From JAICND01 sp040905905 (lineage in GTDB: Bacteria > Actinomycetota > Acidimicrobiia > Spongiisociales > ZC4RG35), in assembly GCA_040905905.1 (NCBI GenBank), contig JBBDQN010000031.1:248001-312000 (forward strand): DNA of 64,000 nucleotides, written 5' to 3'. The translations under genes and the position numbers were made by a program. Numbering within the stretch: position 1 is the first letter of the stretch; each line of letters starts with the position of its first letter. The notes below the pieces were generated by a model. It was not told where the DNA came from. It did not search any database and was given only the letters and a program-made list of their open reading frames with translations. Shown here one piece after another: positions 1-8,111 of this stretch.

Positions 1-361
1 CGAGGAGGACAACCACCACCGAGGCAGGGAGCGCCATCGAGGCGATCGGGCCAGCGACGAGCGGGGACCCGGTAAGTCGCGGCAAGAGGTGATAGATGCC
101 GGCACTAAGTCCGAGCACCATCCAACCCAGCCATAACGCGGTCAACGCCATGGGACGCAGATGTCCATACGAAAGTGGAAGCAGATTGGGAAATCGCACC
201 GAGGCCATGGCTGCCAGCCAGAGAAGTGCTCCGATGGCGAGAAATGCCGCTGAACCAAACAGATAGCCGGCGGCAACACCATCATGGCCGATGCCCCGGG
301 TGCCAATCAGTTGAGCCTGACCAGCGGTCGGTCGGCGATCACCTGTAGAGATAACTTCCAC
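1..361 (-). CDS. cbb3-like heme-copper oxidase subunit I, N-terminal part (truncated by window edge)
   Basis: Reading leftwards from a GTG at 361, an open frame runs off the window edge. The visible part of about 120 residues has a polar start and then two hydrophobic segments. It contains SYGHLRPMALTALW followed by LLPRLTG, which resembles the region of CcoN-type (cbb3) oxidase subunits around the conserved RLRPxH stretch. An upstream in-frame TAA leaves GTG 361 as the first usable start. The gene is divergent from the quinol:cytochrome c reductase operon, which fits a terminal oxidase subunit of the same chain. The catalytic histidines lie outside the window, so a NorB-like relative cannot be excluded. 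Confidence 0.55.
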   Translation of the reverse strand, partial: MEVISTGDRRPTAGQAQLIGTRGIGHDGVAAGYLFGSAAFLAIGALLWLAAMASVRFPNLLPLSYGHLRPMALTALWLGWMVLGLSAGIYHLLPRLTGSPLVAGPIASMALPASVVVVLL

Positions 362-391
362 CTTCCATATCAGAGGCAGGACGCCGGGAGC

Positions 392-413
392 TTAGAGGGC
401 TAACACCGCCCTC
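392..413. promoter_or_regulatory. Intergenic region with GAGGGC-N7-GCCCTC palindrome
   Basis: The 106 bases between the truncated oxidase gene and the first bc-operon gene hold the divergent promoters. The only clear structure is the inverted repeat GAGGGC (395-400) and GCCCTC (408-413), separated by seven bases. It could be an operator or a small hairpin. I found no consensus Rex site (TTGTGAAN4TTCACAA) here. Confidence 0.3.
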
Positions 414-467
414 CCCACTCGTCTCGTAGGTTCGTTAGAGCACTGGCGGTGTGGTAGAAACTGACTG

Positions 468-1097
468 ATGTATCGCCTCGCAGAGTTGACCAAGACCCAA
501 CGGACTCGGCTGGGCTGGACAATGATGATCGTGGGGACGTTTTTGCTGACGGCAGCGGTCATCTGGATCCACTTCTCGAGCCTCCCGAAGACGATCGTGA
601 CAGACGGGGTAACCACCCCGCTAGTGGTCAACTACTTCAACTGGATACCGCGAGCCTGGTATTGGAAAGCCCTTGGTTATCTGGCAGCGTTCGCAGCGTC
701 CCAGCTCCTGATCGGCGGGGCCATCCTTGCCTGGGTGCTCGGTCAGCGGATGACCTGGGCCCGGGCGGCCTTCACGGCATTCCTCACCTGGATCGAGCTC
801 GTCATCATCTACGGCATTGTTCCCTCAGAATGGCTGAACCTTTCCCAGACCGACCTCGACTGGTCACCTCAGAAGATCGCCTTGACCATCCCTCCCTGGC
901 TAATGCTGGGCAACGAGGTTTCACTCTCGTTTGCCGCTCTCAAGGACGCCATCTCGGGGGCATATCACGGAGTGATGCTGGGAGCGGCCGCCGTGTTCGC
1001 AGTCCGGGTGCAGCAGCTCAACAGACCTCGCAAGGTCGCCGACAAACCGGTCCCGGTTTCACCCTACGGTCGTCCGCTCATCAAAGGGGGCAACTGA
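468..1097 (+). CDS. Membrane protein heading the bc-complex operon, unknown function
   Basis: A 209-residue protein with about four hydrophobic segments (roughly residues 17-36, 68-92, 98-118 and 165-180) and a basic, proline-containing tail. I do not recognise a family. Its stop overlaps the start of the next gene (TGATG at 1095), and it is the first gene of a run ending at 6177, so it is probably co-translated with the ferredoxin-like protein and may anchor it to the membrane or to the quinol-oxidising complex. The anchoring role is inference from position. The ATG start follows a weak ribosome site. Confidence 0.7.
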   Translation: MYRLAELTKTQRTRLGWTMMIVGTFLLTAAVIWIHFSSLPKTIVTDGVTTPLVVNYFNWIPRAWYWKALGYLAAFAASQLLIGGAILAWVLGQRMTWARAAFTAFLTWIELVIIYGIVPSEWLNLSQTDLDWSPQKIALTIPPWLMLGNEVSLSFAALKDAISGAYHGVMLGAAAVFAVRVQQLNRPRKVADKPVPVSPYGRPLIKGGN

Positions 1098-1546
1098 TGC
1101 CGCGGGGCGTGGTTGATGAAACCCCTCCCATCCGTGACGACTACCAACTCGCTCTGGTCGAAGGCGACTACTTCAAGGACAAGCTCCGTCCCAAGCAGTT
1201 TCTCCACATCGACCAGTCCGAGTGCATCCTTTGTGAGGGATGTGTCGACATCTGCCCGTGGAAGTGCATCCACTACCTGTCGTTGGATGCGATCACCGAA
1301 GCCGTCAATGTCGATCATCCTGGTGAGGACACCACCAACTTCGGGTTCTTTATCGTTGATGAAGACGAGTGCACCCGATGCGCCCTCTGCATCGACCGAT
1401 GCCCCACCGGGGTTATATCACTCGGCAAGTTTGAAGGGTCGTTGGCCGACCAAGCCGAAAAAATGGGCATTAACCACGCTCCATGGGAGGATGACAGCGG
1501 GCAGCGCGACTTCAAGCACGGTTACAGCTACGGGATGCGCTGGTAG
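1097..1546 (+). CDS. 2x[4Fe-4S] ferredoxin-type protein of the bc-complex operon
   Basis: A 149-residue soluble protein with two classical [4Fe-4S] motifs: CILCEGCVDICP around residues 44-55 and CTRCALCIDRCP around residues 94-105. The start ATG lies inside the TGATG junction with the preceding gene. It probably relays electrons to or from the membrane complex encoded downstream. The first motif is followed by WKC, an extra cysteine three residues on. Ferredoxin-like subunits are not part of canonical bc1 or b6f complexes, so its presence directly before cytochrome b is notable. The electron donor or acceptor cannot be read from sequence. Confidence 0.85.
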   Translation: MPRGVVDETPPIRDDYQLALVEGDYFKDKLRPKQFLHIDQSECILCEGCVDICPWKCIHYLSLDAITEAVNVDHPGEDTTNFGFFIVDEDECTRCALCIDRCPTGVISLGKFEGSLADQAEKMGINHAPWEDDSGQRDFKHGYSYGMRW

Positions 1547-1555
1547 GAGGCGAGA

Positions 1556-2329
1556 GTGGCGGACGGCCTACGGGGACGAGTAATCGAAAAAGCCAGGGAG
1601 ATCAACGACCGCTTGCGCGGCTCCCAGGCCATGGAGTCGATCCTCCGTCCCGGCTCGCCGTTCAAGAAGGGCTATGCCGACACCCCTCGCAACCGCAGCT
1701 ACGTGGTGATGAACAACGTGCTCTATCACTTGCACCCGGTCAAGGTGAAACGGCACGGCGTGAAGCTTTCATACACCCTGTGTCTAGGTGGCCTTTCCTT
1801 CTTCCTCTTCATCCTGCTCACCATCACCGGCATCTTCTTGATGTTCTATTACACGCCTACGGAAAACCGGGCCTATGTCGACATCCAGGCGTTGTCGACC
1901 TCGGTGGCGTTTGGCTCGCTGGTTCGCAACATGCATCGCTGGGGTGCCCACCTAATGGTCCTGACGGTCTTTCTCCACATGAGCAGGGTCTTCTATCACG
2001 GTGCCTACAAACCGCCCCGCGAGTTCAACTGGGTGGTGGGGGTGGTGTTGCTGCTCTTGACCCTCCTGCTCTCGTTCAGCGGTTACCTGCTCCCCTGGGA
2101 TCAACTGGCATATTGGGCGGTGACGGTGGGGAGCAACATGGCCGGTTTTGTTCCGGTCATGGGCGCTCAGGTCAAGTTTCTGTTACTGGCAAGTGTCGAG
2201 GTGTCGGCCGCGACGCTGCTGCGTTTTTATGTTCTCCATGTCCTCTTTTTCCCGTTTGTGATCACCATCTTCCTGGCCGTTCACTTCTGGCGGGTTCGCA
2301 AGGACGGCGGGATTTCGGGGCCCCTATGA
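1556..2329 (+). CDS. petB: Cytochrome b6-type N-terminal half of cytochrome b
   Basis: A 257-residue four-helix diheme cytochrome b. The heme-ligating histidines are visible in HRWGAHLMVLTVFLH (14 residues apart) and in the last helix, where two histidines lie 15 apart in LHVLFFPFVITIFLAVH. That spacing is the b6 type rather than mitochondrial type. SGYLLPWDQLAYWAV and the terminal GISGPL are also b6 hallmarks. The GTG start at 1556 has a strong TAGGAGG site at 1544-1550. It forms the quinol-oxidising core with the next gene product. Canonical actinobacterial QcrB is a single long chain, so the split arrangement is unusual for that phylum. Confidence 0.93.
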   Translation: MADGLRGRVIEKAREINDRLRGSQAMESILRPGSPFKKGYADTPRNRSYVVMNNVLYHLHPVKVKRHGVKLSYTLCLGGLSFFLFILLTITGIFLMFYYTPTENRAYVDIQALSTSVAFGSLVRNMHRWGAHLMVLTVFLHMSRVFYHGAYKPPREFNWVVGVVLLLLTLLLSFSGYLLPWDQLAYWAVTVGSNMAGFVPVMGAQVKFLLLASVEVSAATLLRFYVLHVLFFPFVITIFLAVHFWRVRKDGGISGPL

Positions 2330-2345
2330 AGGTGGAGCGATAGTC

Positions 2346-3266
2346 ATGTCAGAGATTCCAGAAAGCCTGTTGCGGCGCTCTGCCGAAGCCAAGGCCAAGG
2401 CACTTGGTATTCCGGTCGAGCAGGTTCTGGCGGAGATGCGCGGGGAGGCTCCTGCGACTTCGTCGCCGGAGCCGATGGTGGGTCCTGAGCCGACTCCGGC
2501 GAGCGGTGAGTTGGATGTGGCCGGTGGTGAGTCGGAAGCCGAACCACAGGAAGCCGCAGTTGCCGTTGCCACCGCCGAGGTTGACACTGAATCGCCAGCG
2601 GTTGAAGAAGAGGCGACCGAGCCAGAGGCACCGGCGCCGGCGCCTCCGACGCCGGTGCCTGTCGGGAACGGATCCGGCAACGGCAAACAGGCTGCAGTGG
2701 TCAGCCCCCGTCCCTTGACCCCTCCCTCAGGAGTTCCCGAAGGGGTGCGGACCCAGCGTCTGTTGACGGTAGTCAAGGCTCGGGCCATTCAGCAGGTCAA
2801 GACCGAACCCACCGACAAAGTCAACACCTGGCCTCACCTCATGATCGCCGAGTTCACCGCCCTGATGGCGATCACAGCTCTATTGCTCGTGATGTCGGTG
2901 GCGCTCCAGGCCCCTCTGCTCGACCCCGCCAACCCCAACGCCACCCCCAACCCGTCGAAGGCACCCTGGTACTTCCTCGGTCTCCAGGAGTTGCTCTCCT
3001 ATTTCGACCCCCAGATTGCCGGCGTGACCGTGCCCACGATTGTCGGGTTTGTCGGGTTCATACTGGTTCCGTTTGTCGATCGCAATCCCTCGACCCGGCC
3101 ATCCGATCGCAAGTTCGCGATCATGCTCTTCACCTTCTTTATGGCAGGGGCTGCCACGCTGACCATTTTCGGCGTGTTGTTCAGAGGAAGGGGGTTTAAC
3201 TTCGCCTATCCCTGGCAGGACGGGATCTTCTTCGATGACATAAAAGACTGGGTGTTCTTCGAATGA
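2346..3266 (+). CDS. petD: Cytochrome b C-terminal half (subunit IV-like) with long acidic N-terminal extension
   Basis: A 306-residue protein. About residues 160-306 form a subunit-IV-like domain with three hydrophobic helices and the Qo-site region PSKAPWYFLGLQELLSYF. The first 30 residues form a small helical motif. Residues about 30-140 are a low-complexity Pro/Ala/Glu/Val linker that is absent from normal subunit IV (about 160 residues). The extension is probably disordered and on the n-side of the membrane. The gene lies 16 bases after cytochrome b6 and overlaps the Rieske gene by four bases. The core assignment is firm; the extension's role is unknown. Confidence 0.9.
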   Translation: MSEIPESLLRRSAEAKAKALGIPVEQVLAEMRGEAPATSSPEPMVGPEPTPASGELDVAGGESEAEPQEAAVAVATAEVDTESPAVEEEATEPEAPAPAPPTPVPVGNGSGNGKQAAVVSPRPLTPPSGVPEGVRTQRLLTVVKARAIQQVKTEPTDKVNTWPHLMIAEFTALMAITALLLVMSVALQAPLLDPANPNATPNPSKAPWYFLGLQELLSYFDPQIAGVTVPTIVGFVGFILVPFVDRNPSTRPSDRKFAIMLFTFFMAGAATLTIFGVLFRGRGFNFAYPWQDGIFFDDIKDWVFFE

Positions 3267-4123
3267 CCGCGCAAACCCTGATTCTCATTGGAGTAGCCGG
3301 CATCGCCTTGCTGGCCTCTTTGGGCGCCTTTGCCATTGCCTGGCGCCGATCCACCGGTGCCGAAAGCTGGCGGGCGGCGGTGGGAAGGGAAACGCGCAAG
3401 GCCGACCGACGCGAGCCGGTGTCGATCCCCGGCGATGAGCCCGCTTTCGCAGAGACCGTAGAACCGGAGGTCAAGCTCGACGAGGCTCCTGTAGCTGTAG
3501 CTGTGGCGCGCGAACAGAGGGTGGTCGAGGTCACTCCCGAAGAGTCCGGGGTGAGCCGACGCCGCTTCCTTAACCGGGCCCTTGCCGCCACGTTCGGGTC
3601 TTATGTAGCCATTCTTGGCATCGAACTTCTCGCCTTCATGTGGCCCAAGCTTCAGGGCGGCTTTGGAGCTGACGTCGAAGCGGGCACCGTGGCCGATCTC
3701 CTCCTCGCCACTCGTACGCCCGATGGCGGGGTGATTCCTGCCTTCATACCCGAAGCGCGGGCATACGTGGTCCCGGTCGACGAGACGAACCTCTCTGCCC
3801 AGTTCGAAGGACGCGGTGTGGCTGCGGGCGGTCTGATGGCCCTCTACCAAAAGTGCGTCCATCTGGGTTGCCGGGTTCCCTGGTGTGCGACGTCTCAGGG
3901 TTTTGAATGCCCATGTCACGGCTCGAAGTACGACTTCATCGGTGAATACTTCGGTGGTCCTGCTCCCCGCAACCTCGACCGGTTCGGCGTGGAAGTGATC
4001 GACGACCGTTTTGTGATCCACACCGGTACCATCTTCCAGACACCGCGAGCTCCTGTTCGGTCGGTCTCCTACCCGCAGGGCCCGTCCTGCATCGGCGCCA
4101 TCGCGGCAGAAGAAGAGGCATGA
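3263..4123 (+). CDS. qcrA: Rieske [2Fe-2S] subunit of menaquinol:cytochrome c reductase
   Basis: A 286-residue protein carrying the full Rieske signature: CVHLGC followed by CPCHGS, supplying two Cys, two His and the disulfide cysteines. Two hydrophobic segments precede it, one at residues 1-25 and one after SRRRFLNRALA (about residues 92-125), which resembles a twin-arginine signal-anchor. A charged linker separates them. It transfers electrons from quinol at the Qo site to the diheme cytochrome c encoded next. The start ATG overlaps the end of the cytochrome b C-terminal gene by four bases, and its own stop overlaps the cytochrome c start (ATGA at 4120). Confidence 0.94.
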   Translation: MTAQTLILIGVAGIALLASLGAFAIAWRRSTGAESWRAAVGRETRKADRREPVSIPGDEPAFAETVEPEVKLDEAPVAVAVAREQRVVEVTPEESGVSRRRFLNRALAATFGSYVAILGIELLAFMWPKLQGGFGADVEAGTVADLLLATRTPDGGVIPAFIPEARAYVVPVDETNLSAQFEGRGVAAGGLMALYQKCVHLGCRVPWCATSQGFECPCHGSKYDFIGEYFGGPAPRNLDRFGVEVIDDRFVIHTGTIFQTPRAPVRSVSYPQGPSCIGAIAAEEEA

Positions 4124-5814
4124 GCTCGAGTCTTGTAATCACACTGGCCGTCATCGGCGGCGTTGCCTGGCTCGTCTTTTTGGGCGTCTCCGCGGTCCGG
4201 GCAAGGGGCAAGGAGGAGGTGCCGCGCAACCTCGCCCCGGGTTTGACCGACGAGGAACTGGAGACACGGCGGCTGGAACGGGTGCAACAAGCCGCGGTGC
4301 TGCTGTCGGCCTTCATGGCGGTTGGTCTGCCGCTGTACTTCCTTGGCGAAGAGGCCCGCCAGTCGAGCTTTGTGGGCCAGTTCGACCAGGAGTCGGTTCT
4401 CCGGGGTGAACATCTCGTGGAGGAGTTTGCCTGCTTCAACTGTCACGGAGCCGGTGGCTCTGGCGGAGGTGCGCCCTACATTGAGAAGAGGCTCGGGGTA
4501 GCCACCCAGTGGTTCGCACCATCCCTCGACGATGTCTTCTACCGCTACGAACCGGACGAGGTGAACTTCTGGATCACTTTCGGGCGACCCAACACTCCGA
4601 TGCCGGCCTGGGGGGTGGCCGGGGGTGGTGCCATGAACGAACAGCAGGTGCAGGACATCGTCAACTACCTGCAGTCGCATCAGATCCCCCAGCAGGATTC
4701 GTTGGCCCGCATCCAGGCGAACGTCAATGGCCAATTGCAGCGTCTCGATGGCGCGGAGGCCGCGGTCACGGCCCTGCTGGCAACGCAGGAACAGTTGGTC
4801 AAGGACATCCAGCGGGGGAAGACCCTGGCAGGCACTGCCGACACCATTTCCAAGCAGATGCGTGACGTCCTCGATGCGGCGGCATCAGGAGTCGATACCG
4901 ACGGCGACGCTCTCAGTGACAACGCCGAAACACAACTCACTGATCTCAACCACCAGTTCGCCGCCATCTGGGCCTTGCCCGGTGTCATCGAGATGGTCTT
5001 CGACCCCGCCAACGCCACATCGAACGGAAACGACGACGACCTCGCGGTGGTCACCGGCACGATTGCCGCCTTGACGGCACTGCTTCCCGAATACCCGATC
5101 CTGTACGACGAGTTGGCAGCCATCGAGGCTGCGGCGGCGGCCACCGACGCAGATCAGGATGGTGACGGGCTTAGCGACGAGGCCGAAGCAGCGATCACCA
5201 CCCAGCTAGGACGGGTGGTCAGTTCGGTCCGTCCGGCCGCGGTTCGCGTGGTCGTGTTCGATCCCACCGACCCCGAGTCGAGCGGAGCCCGGGATAGCCG
5301 TACGGCCAGCCAGGTTGTGTCGGCGGCAGAATCCGCTGCGCTTCAGTTGACCGTCACCAGGGACAACGAAGCCCGCCTCTTGACTTCGGCGGAAACGGGA
5401 CTGGCCCGGATGCGTCAGGCAGCCGCCGACCAGAAGTGGGTGGTGGACATTGATGGAGTCGCAGCCGACGCCTTTTCAGGCGACGTTGCCTCGGCGGGAC
5501 GGTCCGTTGGTTTGTTCAATGCCTACTGTGCCCGTTGTCACACCTCCGGCTGGTCGGCCGGGGTGGTGTTCACCCAGGAGTCCGGATCGGGCGGGTTTGG
5601 CCCGGCACTAAGGGAGGGTCGCCCCAACGTGCAATTCCTCGCCGAGGAGGATCTCATCGAGTTTCTCACCGAGGGATCCGAGGCGCAGCAGGCGTATGGA
5701 GTGAACGGGATCGGGTCGGGACGCATGCCCGGGTTTGGCAAGGTCCTGGCGGCCGCCGACATCAAGTTGATCGCCACTTATCTGAGATCCGGCAACCTCA
5801 GAGGAATGGACTGA
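4120..5814 (+). CDS. qcrC: Diheme cytochrome c of the bc complex with inserted Ca-binding-like repeats
   Basis: A 564-residue membrane-anchored cytochrome c. Two hydrophobic segments lie at residues about 3-25 and 62-80. Heme motif one is CFNCH from residue 105 and motif two is CARCH from residue 470. Each is followed by a distal methionine-containing region (MPAW; GRMPGFG). Between the domains are about 280 residues with two related segments, each opening with an Asp-rich loop (DTDGDALSD near 259 and DADQDGDGLSD near 343) and closing near VFDP. Such loops resemble thrombospondin type 3 or dockerin calcium-binding repeats. Actinobacterial QcrC is diheme but normally about 270 residues. The gene is the terminal electron-transfer subunit of this operon. 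Confidence 0.9.
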   Translation: MSSSLVITLAVIGGVAWLVFLGVSAVRARGKEEVPRNLAPGLTDEELETRRLERVQQAAVLLSAFMAVGLPLYFLGEEARQSSFVGQFDQESVLRGEHLVEEFACFNCHGAGGSGGGAPYIEKRLGVATQWFAPSLDDVFYRYEPDEVNFWITFGRPNTPMPAWGVAGGGAMNEQQVQDIVNYLQSHQIPQQDSLARIQANVNGQLQRLDGAEAAVTALLATQEQLVKDIQRGKTLAGTADTISKQMRDVLDAAASGVDTDGDALSDNAETQLTDLNHQFAAIWALPGVIEMVFDPANATSNGNDDDLAVVTGTIAALTALLPEYPILYDELAAIEAAAAATDADQDGDGLSDEAEAAITTQLGRVVSSVRPAAVRVVVFDPTDPESSGARDSRTASQVVSAAESAALQLTVTRDNEARLLTSAETGLARMRQAAADQKWVVDIDGVAADAFSGDVASAGRSVGLFNAYCARCHTSGWSAGVVFTQESGSGGFGPALREGRPNVQFLAEEDLIEFLTEGSEAQQAYGVNGIGSGRMPGFGKVLAAADIKLIATYLRSGNLRGMD

Positions 5815-5817
5815 CCC

Positions 5818-6177
5818 ATGCGTGAATTCTTCCGAGAACTGCTCTCGGCCAACCTCTTCGTCACCGGGATCCTTTTGACGCTGGCCTCCTTCGCCATCTT
5901 CTACGGAACGATCTACCTGCTGCTGTCGACCAACACCGGGCGGAAACTAGGGTCACTTTTGACCGGGGCTGGAATCTTTGGCTGGATCACCATCTCCAGC
6001 CTGTTGTTTGTGATTTACGCCCCGCGGGGTCCCCGACCGGCCGACATCGAAGGCCTCAACGCCTTTGAGATCCGGATCATCCCATTCACTTATCTCGTTG
6101 TGTCGGCGGCATTGTTTGTCGGGTTCCTGGTGGCGCTCAAACAGTACGAGGACGTCCAGGAAGGCACCGCTACCTGA
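5818..6177 (+). CDS. Small three-helix membrane protein, end of bc operon
   Basis: A 119-residue protein with three hydrophobic segments (about residues 13-36, 43-65 and 88-108). It starts three bases after the cytochrome c stop and is the last gene of the operon. It may be a small accessory subunit of the bc complex. I recognise no family. The convergent rex gene ends four bases away, so the two transcripts must share or lack a terminator here. Confidence 0.7.
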   Translation: MREFFRELLSANLFVTGILLTLASFAIFYGTIYLLLSTNTGRKLGSLLTGAGIFGWITISSLLFVIYAPRGPRPADIEGLNAFEIRIIPFTYLVVSAALFVGFLVALKQYEDVQEGTAT

Positions 6178-6181
6178 TCGT

Positions 6182-6805
6182 TCAGCGTCCGTGTTTGCGG
6201 TAGAAGCTGAGGATCTGGAGTTCGGTAGAGAGATCGACGTTACGGACCTCGATCGACTCGGGTGGTCGTAGGACCGCGGGAGCAAAATTGAGGATCGACC
6301 GAATCCCCGCTTGATTGAGCCGGGCCAGCACCTCGGGAGCGGCATCGGCGGGAGTGGCAATGATGGCTATTGCGAAGTGGCCGGCGCTGGCATCGATTGC
6401 CATGTCGTCGAGGTGTCGGATCGGCAACCCGCCTACATGTTGGCCCACCTTGGCCGGGTCGATGTCATAAAGGCTGAAAACGGTGAACCCGCGTTCAACG
6501 AACCCTCTGTACCCGGCCAGGGCCTGGCCAAGGTTCCCGGCTCCCACGATCGCTACCCCAACAGTGCCCACCAGGCCAAGTTCGCGCATGATGGCACTGC
6601 GCAGATGTTCGGCGTCGTAGCCAACCCCTCGCACACCTTGGTGGCCGAGGTAGGAAAGGTCCCTGCGCACCTGAGCGGCTCCCACCCCCACTACTGCCGC
6701 AATGGCATGGGAGGAAACGGTGCGGTCGTCTAGTTGGTCGAGACCCTGGAGGTAGTGGGCCAACCGGGCAACGGTGGCGCGCGGGATCTGGCGCATCGGG
6801 GTCAT
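6182..6805 (-). CDS. rex: Redox-sensing transcriptional repressor Rex
   Basis: A 207-residue protein, the usual Rex length. The N-terminal winged helix contains RRDLSYLG (residues 47-54) and GVRGVGYD, the Rex DNA-recognition signature. A Rossmann NAD(H) domain follows with GAGNLGQAL at residues 88-96. Rex represses respiratory and fermentative genes until NADH rises. I chose ATG 6805 because AGGAA lies about ten bases upstream; a longer frame to 6922 would run into the divergent flavoprotein gene and adds a low-complexity basic tail. Its placement between the bc operon and quinone-modifying enzyme is apt. I could not find a matching palindrome at the neighbouring promoters. Confidence 0.93.
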   Translation of the reverse strand: MTPMRQIPRATVARLAHYLQGLDQLDDRTVSSHAIAAVVGVGAAQVRRDLSYLGHQGVRGVGYDAEHLRSAIMRELGLVGTVGVAIVGAGNLGQALAGYRGFVERGFTVFSLYDIDPAKVGQHVGGLPIRHLDDMAIDASAGHFAIAIIATPADAAPEVLARLNQAGIRSILNFAPAVLRPPESIEVRNVDLSTELQILSFYRKHGR

Positions 6806-6838
6806 TGTGGCCGGTTCCTGATGCTCATCCGCCGCCGG

Positions 6839-6844
6839 TAACGT
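6839..6844 (+). promoter_or_regulatory. -10 hexamer TAACGT before the flavoprotein gene
   Basis: TAACGT lies eight bases before ATG 6853 (five before GTG 6850), a spacing expected for leaderless transcription. The divergent rex start is at 6805, so the two promoters overlap within about 45 bases. Confidence 0.4.
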
Positions 6845-6852
6845 GACAGGTG

Positions 6853-8091
6853 ATGTCAGATCGCCCGGTCCTCGTCGTCGGTGGTGGTCCCGCCGGTTCG
6901 GCGGCCGCCTACTGGCTGGCACAAAAGGGCCACCCGGTCACGCTCGTGGAGAAGAAGGAATTCCCGCGGGACAAGACCTGCGGAGACGGGTTGACCCCGC
7001 GCGCCATCTACTGGCTCGACGAGATGGGTTTTGACTTTTCGGCTCCCGAATTTCATCTCATCACCGGTCTCCGCGCCTACGCCGGGAACGAATTGTTCGT
7101 GGAAATGAACTGGCCCGACCACTCTCGTTATCCCAATTGGGGTGGGGTCATCCGTCGCCGCGACCTCGATAGCCAGGTGGCCGATCTTGCTCGCAAACAG
7201 GGCGTCGAAATTCTCGAGAAGACCGAAGCAACGCCGGTAGTTGAAGAGGGTCAACTCCTTGCCGTCGACCTGTCCCATGGGGGCGAGACCGAGCGGATTG
7301 AACCCGAGTACGTGGTCATTGCCGACGGCTCCCTCAATCGTTTTGGACGCGAGCTCGGCAGCGTTCGTCGCCGGGACTACCCGATGGGCCTGGCGGCTCG
7401 TGGTTACTATGCATCGCCGCGATCCTCCGACCCGTTTTTGGAAAGTCAGCTCGATATTCGAGATGACAAGGGAGCCACCATGCCCGGTTACGGTTGGGTG
7501 TTCCCGCTTGGTGATGGGACGGTCAACGTCGGGGTCGGTCTGTTGTCGACGTCGAAGAGGTGGAAACACGTCAACACGACCAGGATGATGGCGGACTATG
7601 TCCGGGTCGCTCCTCGTTATTGGGAGCTGGACGAGGAGTCCAAACTGTCAGATCCGGTAGGGGGAAAGTTGACGATGAGCTTCTCCAAGGCGCCCCTGGT
7701 GGGTCCCAACTGGGTCACGGTTGGAGACGCCGCCGGGGCCATCAATCCCTGGAATGGCGAGGGGATTTCCTACGGGTACGAAACCGGACACTTGGCAGCA
7801 GCGGCGATCTCGGAGGCAATAGGTGCCGGCGACCCGTCCCGCCTCCAGGGGTATTTGCAGCGGCTCGACGAAGAGTTCGGCCTCTATTTCAAGATGGCAC
7901 GTGTGTTCGTGAAGCTGATTGCCAACCCCTCGGTGATGCGCAGCCTCGCGCATCTGGGCATTCATAACCGGCCGCTCATGGAGTGGACCCTGAAAGTGAT
8001 GTCCAACCTCCTCGATGAGGACGAGAAGGGCGCGGGCGAACGCGCCTACGGAATGTTGGCGGCGATCGTTCGGCCGTTACCGGTGGCCTAG
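6853..8091 (+). CDS. Geranylgeranyl reductase family FAD oxidoreductase (MenJ-like)
   Basis: A 412-residue flavoprotein with the N-terminal dinucleotide fold VLVVGGGPAGSAA, the family motif DKTCGDGLTP (about residues 36-45), and the second FAD motif VGDAAGAINPWNGEGI. Family members reduce isoprenoid double bonds. In actinobacteria the close relative MenJ saturates the menaquinone side chain, which would fit the respiratory neighbourhood. The exact substrate is inference. The start is ATG 6853, with GTG 6850 directly before it as an alternative. It is divergent from rex and convergent with the acyl-CoA synthetase, with a palindromic repeat between them. Confidence 0.85.
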   Translation: MSDRPVLVVGGGPAGSAAAYWLAQKGHPVTLVEKKEFPRDKTCGDGLTPRAIYWLDEMGFDFSAPEFHLITGLRAYAGNELFVEMNWPDHSRYPNWGGVIRRRDLDSQVADLARKQGVEILEKTEATPVVEEGQLLAVDLSHGGETERIEPEYVVIADGSLNRFGRELGSVRRRDYPMGLAARGYYASPRSSDPFLESQLDIRDDKGATMPGYGWVFPLGDGTVNVGVGLLSTSKRWKHVNTTRMMADYVRVAPRYWELDEESKLSDPVGGKLTMSFSKAPLVGPNWVTVGDAAGAINPWNGEGISYGYETGHLAAAAISEAIGAGDPSRLQGYLQRLDEEFGLYFKMARVFVKLIANPSVMRSLAHLGIHNRPLMEWTLKVMSNLLDEDEKGAGERAYGMLAAIVRPLPVA

Positions 8092-8111
8092 TTCCGACCA
8101 ACCCCTCGACC

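Noticed and set aside
6805..6922. Longer Rex start at 6922
   Set aside because: The added 39 residues are basic and low-complexity, overlap the divergent flavoprotein gene, and are not part of normal Rex; ATG 6805 has a ribosome site.
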